40,889 nt of DNA from Chloroflexota bacterium (lineage in GTDB: Bacteria > Chloroflexota > Anaerolineae > UBA4142). Of the stretch, positions 27,297 through 34,313 are shown piece after piece (position 1 is the first letter of the stretch; every line of letters starts with the position of its first letter). Location: positions 89,554 to 130,442 of the forward strand of contig JAMDCU010000131.1 in assembly GCA_023489485.1 (NCBI GenBank), written 5' to 3'. The position numbers and the translations under genes were made by a program. Below the pieces are notes generated by a model that saw nothing but the letters and a program-made list of their open reading frames with translations, was not told the origin of the DNA and did not search any database.

Positions 27297-27737
27297 TTAG
27301 CCATATCTTGGGGGCGGTTCGGAATCGACCCCAAGCTGTTGAACAAAGTATTTGAATTCGTGACGCGAGTGAATGTGGAGTTTTTCCCGCGCATGCTGGA
27401 GATGATTCTGCACCGTCCGCACGCTGAGGTGCAAATCGCGGGCAATCTCATCATCGCTCCAATACTCGGAGGCGAGCCGCGCGATTTCCTTTTCGCGAAC
27501 AGACAGGTTGTTCCAGAGGGACAGACGTTCGGACTTGTCACGGTCGGGCGAAATGCTGACGATCTTGACAGAGGGGTTGTCCAACGAGGATTGCCGGCGC
27601 CGAGTTTGGATCCGGGTCCAAATGGCGTAGACCACGCTGAGCGCGGCGATCAATGAGACGACGATGAGTTGAGACGAATCAGACGCGGCCATACCTCTCC
27701 AGGGAGATCGTCTAGCCATCTGTCTGATCCGCATCAA
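27297..27737 (-). CDS. LuxR-type HTH regulator with N-terminal transmembrane segment
   Basis: SQLIVVSLIAALSVVYAIWTRI hydrophobic helix, then LSVREKEIARLASEYWSDDEIARDLHLSVRTVQNHLQHAREKLHIHSRHEF. Confidence 0.8.
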   Translation of the reverse strand: MMRIRQMARRSPWRGMAASDSSQLIVVSLIAALSVVYAIWTRIQTRRRQSSLDNPSVKIVSISPDRDKSERLSLWNNLSVREKEIARLASEYWSDDEIARDLHLSVRTVQNHLQHAREKLHIHSRHEFKYFVQQLGVDSEPPPRYG

Positions 27738-27779
27738 GTTAGAGTGAGACGACCGTGCAATGAGGAGATTCAGTTTCTC

Positions 27780-27810
27780 TTATTTTATACGAACATATGT
27801 GCTATGTCAA
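27780..27810 (-). promoter_or_regulatory. Strong sigma70-like promoter for the LuxR-type gene with an SOS-box-like site
   Basis: Minus strand TTGACA-N17-TAAAAT; spacer overlaps CGAACATATGTGCT (27790-27803, plus strand). Confidence 0.55.
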
Positions 27811-27935
27811 CTCCATGATGAGTGTCCGAGCGTTGTTTCGCGCACGCGGTAGCAGACTCGCGGTGCTAGCCTTGCAAAAGACTCGCCAATCGTCCTGTCC
27901 CCTATTTTCGGGTTGGCAAATTGGTCGGCGGCGCT

Positions 27936-27964
27936 TTAACAGGGACGGACCGCAGTGATATAAT
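27936..27964 (+). promoter_or_regulatory. Promoter for the STAS-HATPase / pPIWI-RE locus
   Basis: TTAACA (27936-27941)-N17-TATAAT (27959-27964), about 110 bp upstream of the TTG start at 28077. Confidence 0.6.
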
Positions 27965-28076
27965 AGCTAATACTTGCTTTTGCTCAGAGCCGCACAACCC
28001 CAACGTGGCTGAGTTGGGTATTGGCTCGATCTGAAAACCATCCACTTCCCTTTGCCGCCCTGCCAGGAGATTTGTT

Positions 28077-28970
28077 TTGGCTATCCGCACATTGGCTATT
28101 CCAGACGTGTTGGCTCCCGAGAGCGGAAGTTATAGCCCGGAAGCACTGTTCCATCTTCTTCCACAGCTCGCCAAAGGCGAGCCGCTCCGGTTCGATATGT
28201 CGCAAGTTCGATTCGTATATCCCCCGGGCATTGTCGGATTGGCCCTGTTCTTGCGTGCCGCATGGGAACGCTCTGGCAGTCAGATCATCCTCTTCGGATT
28301 TCAAGAGAGAATCCTCGCCTACTTTCAACGAATGGATTTCCTTGAGATCTGTCAGCCATGGGCTCACTGTACTGATCGCGTTTCTGCGGCGGCAACGCTT
28401 TCGCGCAAGCAAGACTCGCCCAATCTGCTCGAGCTACGCATCATTCGGGATCATGATCAGGTGAATGAGGCGGCTAACCGCGCTCGCGATATACTAAAGA
28501 CTTGGCTAGCGTTTGACTCTGAACAATTGAGTGACCTCGTCACCATCCTGTCCGAGATGGGCGGCAACGTCTGTGATCATAGTAGGGATTTTGGGTTTAT
28601 TTCGATTCAGAAATATCTCTATGCGAGCGAAAGAAAGGTGGCAGTGAGGATCGCTGTCGGCGACCTGGGCATTGGCATCCGCAAAAGTCTGATGCGCCGG
28701 CATGGGAATCTCGGTCCCACCTCGCTGGCCTACATTCGCGCTGCACTGGAAGGCAAGACGAGCCGGCGAAAAGGGGTGCTGGGCAATGGTTTTCAGCTAG
28801 TCCAGTCGATCGTGGGGCGATGCCAAGGCTCCCTGTTTGTCCGTTCCGAGGACGCCGCAGTCTTGGTCGATACGCAAGGAGGGCATGCCGTTGACTTTCC
28901 CAACCTGCTGTCCTTCCCAGGTACGTTCGTCTCGATCTTTCTATATCAGCCGGTGTATACGTCGATTTGA
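28077..28970 (+). CDS. STAS-like domain fused to HATPase (anti-sigma-type) ATPase
   Basis: N-terminal EPLRFDMSQVRFVYPPGIVGLALFLRA; HATPase boxes ILSEMGGNVCDHS, VGDLGIGIRKS, GNGFQLVQSIVGRCQGSLFVRS. TTG start behind aggaga. Confidence 0.75.
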   Translation: MAIRTLAIPDVLAPESGSYSPEALFHLLPQLAKGEPLRFDMSQVRFVYPPGIVGLALFLRAAWERSGSQIILFGFQERILAYFQRMDFLEICQPWAHCTDRVSAAATLSRKQDSPNLLELRIIRDHDQVNEAANRARDILKTWLAFDSEQLSDLVTILSEMGGNVCDHSRDFGFISIQKYLYASERKVAVRIAVGDLGIGIRKSLMRRHGNLGPTSLAYIRAALEGKTSRRKGVLGNGFQLVQSIVGRCQGSLFVRSEDAAVLVDTQGGHAVDFPNLLSFPGTFVSIFLYQPVYTSI

Positions 28971-28997
28971 CAACAAGTCAGAGCTGGAGTAGAATAG

Positions 28998-29005
28998 GGT
29001 TAACC
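28998..29005. promoter_or_regulatory. GGTTAACC palindromic motif upstream of the DUF4325-wHTH gene
   Basis: Shares the GTTAACCA half-site with the palindrome at 29628-29648. Confidence 0.3.
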
Positions 29006-29027
29006 AAGCAATGATTAAGGGGTATGG

Positions 29028-29609
29028 ATGAATTGTGTTTTCAAGCTGGCCGACCTGCGCGCTGAATGGGCGGACAATCCGATCGATCTCCTCACCCGAC
29101 CCCGCGGAAAGATGGCGTTTCGCCGAATCGACCGAGAGCTTCGCAAAGTGCCCGACGGCGGCACGCTCGTTCTCGACGGTTCAGGCATTCCTGTCATGGA
29201 CGCTTCTTTTGTAGACGAGGCAATCCTGGCACTCTTCGCCGGTGTGCTCGCCGGGTCATACGGAAACCGATTTTTGGTCTTGACCAACATTTCAGAGCAC
29301 ACCCTTTATAATCTAGCGGGCGCTGTCAAGAACCGTGGTCTCAAGTCTCCTATTCCCGTAAAAGATCAAAAGGGATGGCACTTTATCGGCCCGCAGCTTG
29401 GCGAACGCTGGACTGCTGCCCTGGACACCGCCGCGCAGCACCTGGTGCGCTCGGGTGAACTCACAGCCCGGCAGTTGGCGGACGACCTGCATATCAGCAT
29501 TAACGCCGCGAGTAACCGCTTGCGTCATCTGCATCAGCTAAGACTAGCCAAGCGAGCAGACGTCACGGACCAGACCGGTTTCTCGCACAAGTATACGCTG
29601 ATCGCGTAG
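29028..29609 (+). CDS. DUF4325 (STAS-like) plus C-terminal winged-HTH protein
   Basis: GKMAFRRIDRELRKVPDGGTLVLDGSGIPVMDASFVDEAILALFAGVL (DUF4325-like), then GELTARQLADDLHISINAASNRLRHLHQLRLAKRAD (wHTH). Confidence 0.7.
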   Translation: MNCVFKLADLRAEWADNPIDLLTRPRGKMAFRRIDRELRKVPDGGTLVLDGSGIPVMDASFVDEAILALFAGVLAGSYGNRFLVLTNISEHTLYNLAGAVKNRGLKSPIPVKDQKGWHFIGPQLGERWTAALDTAAQHLVRSGELTARQLADDLHISINAASNRLRHLHQLRLAKRADVTDQTGFSHKYTLIA

Positions 29610-29627
29610 TTCTTTTTTTGACTGGAT

Positions 29628-29648
29628 GTTAACCACTCAGTGGTTAAC
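29628..29648. promoter_or_regulatory. 21-bp perfect palindrome, candidate operator
   Basis: GTTAACCACT c AGTGGTTAAC between the DUF4325-wHTH gene and the nuclease gene; preceded by TTTTTTTGACT. Confidence 0.5.
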
Positions 29649-29827
29649 CCCCAATTGCGATCGCGGAAGGAAATAGAACGAAAACAAGTTAGGCAGAAGA
29701 GTAAGCACAAAGCAGCGGACCACGGCGGGACAAGAACACGAGGCGAAGCGGACGACGAGCAATTCCATGCGGCCTCGAAAGCGGTTTCCGCCAGCGAGAG
29801 CCAGCACGATCACTGGGAGGCAACGCA

Positions 29828-30946
29828 ATGCCAGAACAGAATCCCGAGACCGAGAGCGAAATCATCCTCGGATTGATATCCGCTGGTATCTTGGAGTATG
29901 AACGGTGGCGGTCGGGCGGAAAAGGTGCGGATTTAATCTACCCGACGAACCTCAACCGCGGGTTGGCGCGGCTCTGTCTCTTTGCCCTCCGGAATTCGCC
30001 TTCTGCCAGATACCCCGAAAGCGTTCCGGACCTGCTATCTTGGTGTGAACGCCCTCTTATTGATCTGCCATTACAACTGCCCACCGGCCTGCTTGGTCAG
30101 TATGACTGCCTAATATCGAACAACCAACCCACCGAGCAATGTGGGGAATGGGCTCGCACGGGCGGTGACCCTGAATCTGACCTCCTCGAACGGAAATTCA
30201 TGAAAGCGGCCCTAGACGCCTGCCGGCAGGCCGACGCACAGGCAACCTATGTGGCGTTCCGCAAATGGCTCATCGAGAATCCCGTAGCCTCTGAAGAGAA
30301 CCTGGTGCGCGTCACTCAAGATCCCCGCATGGAGCCCGTTCGGGATCTGATACACGACGCGTACTTTCCCGCTCCTGCAACGCATGCTGCCGATGGGCAC
30401 TTTGCTCTCTGTGCCTCTTGCCGAAATCTGCTTCTTAAAGGCAGCAAAGGGGACGAGTGGATCTGTGAAAACCCGCGCTGTGCTGAACGACACCGCATTC
30501 GGATTGGGCAGCGACTCCCCCAACGTATGGGGATCGCCTGGCTCCGATGGGAGTTGAGGCGTTTTGTCGCCATCCCTGGTCTATCCGAATTGCGACTGGC
30601 CCGGCAGCTGAAAAGAAGTCGGTTGACCGTGGAATTGTGGCCTGAGTTCGACGCCTATGATCTTCGTGTGATTTTCCCCAATCAGAGGGTCTGGGCAATC
30701 GATGTGAAAGACTGGGAATACCCATGGATGGCTCAATACGAGGACGTGTTTCCGATGCATCCTCAATGGGACAGCGCATTCTTTGTCTTTCCCCGCGAGC
30801 GACGAAAAAGAAGGATTGACTACAAGCGCGAATTCGGGAGGAACTATCGTCACGGAGATCCACATCTCGATTACGTCTACGATGACGAATTAATGAAACG
30901 TGCCCGTGCTGTGGCGGCCAGCGGCGGAGGAGCGTTCGATGCGTGA
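29828..30946 (+). CDS. pPIWI-RE-module restriction-endonuclease-like protein (zinc ribbon plus PD-(D/E)XK)
   Basis: Zinc ribbon CASCRNLLLKGSKGDEWICENPRC; nuclease core FDAYDLRVIFPNQRVWAIDVKDW; operon with a DinG-like helicase and pPIWI-RE gene. Confidence 0.75.
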   Translation: MPEQNPETESEIILGLISAGILEYERWRSGGKGADLIYPTNLNRGLARLCLFALRNSPSARYPESVPDLLSWCERPLIDLPLQLPTGLLGQYDCLISNNQPTEQCGEWARTGGDPESDLLERKFMKAALDACRQADAQATYVAFRKWLIENPVASEENLVRVTQDPRMEPVRDLIHDAYFPAPATHAADGHFALCASCRNLLLKGSKGDEWICENPRCAERHRIRIGQRLPQRMGIAWLRWELRRFVAIPGLSELRLARQLKRSRLTVELWPEFDAYDLRVIFPNQRVWAIDVKDWEYPWMAQYEDVFPMHPQWDSAFFVFPRERRKRRIDYKREFGRNYRHGDPHLDYVYDDELMKRARAVAASGGGAFDA

Positions 30947-33900
30947 CGTAGCGTATTGGAAACGATCCCTTGTAAACCAATTGAAGCTGCACTGGGACAA
31001 CGCCGACCCCACTCCGCCCATTGATCGCGGTATTTTCGCGAACGTCGAACTCGGCTTGTACTTGCACCTCTCTCTCATCCCGGAAGAGCCGGCGGCACGC
31101 ACCTGGACACTTCTCACTGGCTATCTCCCACCGGCCGAAGATCTAAAGAAATGGACTAAAGCCCAGTGGCAGCAGTTACATGCCGCACGCCATTTGCTCA
31201 GGTTTCAACGTCAACACACCTGGGAAAGCCTTCTCACCAAGTATTGGAGCATGGATGCTAGGCTGCGCGGGTTCGAGCTTGATTCGGCTGGCAGAGTTGT
31301 CCGTCGTGACGTTACGGTGGCTGCCGGGCGATTTGAAATTTATGAACGAACCCTCGCGGCGAATCCAAGGTTCCGCAAAACGAACGTCCGGTGGGCGACG
31401 CCAGGCGAATACTGGTTCCGCGTACGAGGGCATCCAACTCGCCTAACCGTCAATTTGCCAGACGACTTGTGCGATCCGGGAGAAATCGCCAGTCACTCGC
31501 TTGCAGGCGTTCCTCGTCGCGAACCCATCCATGTGAGCTGGAGTGACCTGATCAACACTGCTGGCGAAATGGACCTGCAGCTGAGCACTCTCGGAGACAC
31601 CGATAGCGACGCCAGCAGTCATCGGACGGGACGCTTTGAGCAAACGCTGCGGCAGAGTCAATTGGATCTCGTCACGGGGGACACCAACACACTGCTGCCG
31701 GCCGATGAGCTTGTCTTTTCTCGAGCGCATCATTGGGTGGGAATGGTCAGTGCTGGGAAGACCACGCTGATGCAGGTTCTGGCTGTCTGGTGTGCGCGCC
31801 ACGGTTACCGTATCACATTGGTGGTCGGAGATATCATCGGCGCATTGCGATTGGCAGAGACATTCGAGCAGCTGGGAATCACGGTCGCCCCCATGCTTGG
31901 ACAGTCGGATCGGGCGCGGCATATCGAGCGGCTCCACAATTCCTTGAATGCCGTGCGGCCGGGCCGATTGGTTCAGTGGCATCCTGCGTTCCGATGGCTC
32001 AGCAACGTATGTCTCCTGGATGGCTTGCGCGACCGGGATGGGAGCACAAAGCCCCTCCTTTTCGGAGATATGCCGTGCCAATCGCTCCACAAGCCAAATC
32101 CGGACGAACAGGACGAGACGCCCGAAAGCTTGAATGATCACCCAGAAGAGGAGCCGACTTACTATTGTCCCCTTTTCGCACGTTGCCCCGTCCACCGCGC
32201 CCAACGGGAACTCGTCAACGCACAGATCTGGATCGCCACGCCGGCTGCATTGGTTTACACACGGGTTGCCGCTCAGATCAATCGGGAGCAAGTCCGATTC
32301 GGTGAACTCGTGAACCGCTGCAGTGATCTGGTCATCGTCGACGAGGCGGATTGGGTGCAAGCCCAGATCGATGGCATCTTTAGTCCTAGCCAAAATCTGA
32401 CCGGCTCCGAAAAGAGCTGGCTCGATTACTGGAAACGTGAGGTTAGCCTTCAACTGACCAGCGGCTTGGGCCGCGGTCGGCTGCGCGAGGCAGATGCGGA
32501 CGAGTGGAATCTCAAGCATAATACCCTGCAGACTGCCGTGGACCGAGTCTATTTCCTCGTCCAAAGCCAGCCCCAAATTCGGGATGGGCAGTATTTCACC
32601 CAGTTGTACCTGCTAAAGCAGCTGGCGCTCCTGTTGAGCGGAGGAAATCCCGACAGCCCCGAATACCAATTTCTCGAAGAACAAACGTTTTCACCCTTTC
32701 GCGATGATCCTTTCGGAGAACATACAAGGACGGAGCTCAGCGATTTGGCGATGAGCATGCTCAGCATCGCGGGAGACGCTCTTCATGTTCGTACCCGGGA
32801 ATGGCTGGCGAAACATTCCCCAGCCGCATTCTGGCAGAAAGCCGACGAGGGGGTCAAGAAACGAGCGGTCGAGTTGCTGGAATTTGCCGTCGCTACAACT
32901 ATTCTGACGAACCGCATTGACGACGTGCTGCACGACTGGCAGAGCATCGAACATTCGCTCGACCTAGAGGGAACCGGTAAGCGTCAACTGGGCGCACTTC
33001 CCGAGGATTTCATTCCTTTCATGCCTACGTCCCCCATGGGCAACGTGCTGGCACTGCAGTTCGTCCCAACGCATGGACATCACTCGAACGAGCGCACTTT
33101 GCGTTTCTTCCACTGCGGCGGCATCGGACGCTGGCTTCTCCTTCATTTCCATGAATTAATGGCCGCAGATGGAATTGCCGGGCCGCATGTGGTACTCATG
33201 TCCGGATCGTCCTGGTCCGGACCATCACGCTATGATCTTCTAGTCCCAGTCACAGGTGTTATGCGCCCATCCGCCGATCAGATTGCAGGCATCGAGCAAT
33301 CTACGTTTCGCTTCGAGTGGTTATCCGACCCGGAGACTCACCTGCCGATCCAGGTCTCAGGCAAGGAAGGAGACGATCGGCTCCGCGCACTGGGCACGAT
33401 TCTGTATCAATTGGTTCGAGGCGGGGGACTCGACGGGACAGGTCCTGGCCGCCTCGAGCTTGATGCTCAAGCGCTGCCGCCGCACCGGCGCAAAATCGCT
33501 CTAATCGTCGGAAGCTACGCGGAAGCGGATGCCGTCACCCGCAAGCTTTACGAACTCCGGCCGGACTGGAAGAAAGACGAGGTTGTCGTTCCCGTAGCCC
33601 CAGACGATGATCCATTGGACGGATCGCCACTGCCTTGGATCCGTCGCGGTATGTTATATCGATTCCGGGATCGAACCACTAGTTGGATTCTGGTGACCCC
33701 ACTCATGGCGTTCGAACGGGGACACAATATTCTGAATGAGGACGACGTCGCCGCTCTGGGTGCGGTTTATTTCCTGATTCGACCCCACCAGCGCCCGGAC
33801 GATATCTCCCCGATCATCGCGGGGATTAACCGTTGGGGGCTGGAACATGGTGACGACAAGTGGTTGGCTCAACAAGATACGTTGGTACACGCGCGGGTCG

Positions 33901-34313
33901 CTGAAGCGGTTGTCCGTTTCCGCCAGGAGGCATTCGCCGAATGGCGCCGCCGACTGAATCGCCCCGTATCGTTTAGCCACATCCCCCCGACCTCACCTGA
34001 GCACGCCGAGGCGGTCTGGAACCAACTCGTCCCCATGTGGCAGGTGATCGGGCGCGCAGTCCGCGGGGGGCAGAGTGCGCGGGTTTATTTCGTGGACGCC
34101 GCCTTTGCCCCGCGCACCGCGCGGAACGAGATCCCTGGAGATGACATTCAATCTAGTCTGCTCTTGGCGATGCGTGCTCAACTTCGTTCGTATTTCGATC
34201 CTAACTCTCGGCGACCCACGCGTGATCGCGCCCTCGCCGAGGCGCTCTACCGTCCTCTTTATCTCGCACTCAAGAACATCGGAGGGTTGCCCCATGACAA
34301 AGACGAAATATGA
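30939..34313 (+). CDS. pPIWI-RE-module DinG/XPD-like SF2 helicase
   Basis: Walker A WVGMVSAGKTTLMQ, Walker B LVIVDEADWVQ, four cysteines between them (NVCLL, DMPCQS, YYCPLF, ARCPVH), motif VI-like QVIGRAVRGGQSARVYFVD. ATG 30939 behind ggagga. Confidence 0.78.
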   Translation: MRDVAYWKRSLVNQLKLHWDNADPTPPIDRGIFANVELGLYLHLSLIPEEPAARTWTLLTGYLPPAEDLKKWTKAQWQQLHAARHLLRFQRQHTWESLLTKYWSMDARLRGFELDSAGRVVRRDVTVAAGRFEIYERTLAANPRFRKTNVRWATPGEYWFRVRGHPTRLTVNLPDDLCDPGEIASHSLAGVPRREPIHVSWSDLINTAGEMDLQLSTLGDTDSDASSHRTGRFEQTLRQSQLDLVTGDTNTLLPADELVFSRAHHWVGMVSAGKTTLMQVLAVWCARHGYRITLVVGDIIGALRLAETFEQLGITVAPMLGQSDRARHIERLHNSLNAVRPGRLVQWHPAFRWLSNVCLLDGLRDRDGSTKPLLFGDMPCQSLHKPNPDEQDETPESLNDHPEEEPTYYCPLFARCPVHRAQRELVNAQIWIATPAALVYTRVAAQINREQVRFGELVNRCSDLVIVDEADWVQAQIDGIFSPSQNLTGSEKSWLDYWKREVSLQLTSGLGRGRLREADADEWNLKHNTLQTAVDRVYFLVQSQPQIRDGQYFTQLYLLKQLALLLSGGNPDSPEYQFLEEQTFSPFRDDPFGEHTRTELSDLAMSMLSIAGDALHVRTREWLAKHSPAAFWQKADEGVKKRAVELLEFAVATTILTNRIDDVLHDWQSIEHSLDLEGTGKRQLGALPEDFIPFMPTSPMGNVLALQFVPTHGHHSNERTLRFFHCGGIGRWLLLHFHELMAADGIAGPHVVLMSGSSWSGPSRYDLLVPVTGVMRPSADQIAGIEQSTFRFEWLSDPETHLPIQVSGKEGDDRLRALGTILYQLVRGGGLDGTGPGRLELDAQALPPHRRKIALIVGSYAEADAVTRKLYELRPDWKKDEVVVPVAPDDDPLDGSPLPWIRRGMLYRFRDRTTSWILVTPLMAFERGHNILNEDDVAALGAVYFLIRPHQRPDDISPIIAGINRWGLEHGDDKWLAQQDTLVHARVAEAVVRFRQEAFAEWRRRLNRPVSFSHIPPTSPEHAEAVWNQLVPMWQVIGRAVRGGQSARVYFVDAAFAPRTARNEIPGDDIQSSLLLAMRAQLRSYFDPNSRRPTRDRALAEALYRPLYLALKNIGGLPHDKDEI

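Noticed and set aside
31443-32576. 377-aa minus-strand ORF
   Set aside because: Antisense to the DinG-like helicase whose Walker motifs are clear in the plus frame.
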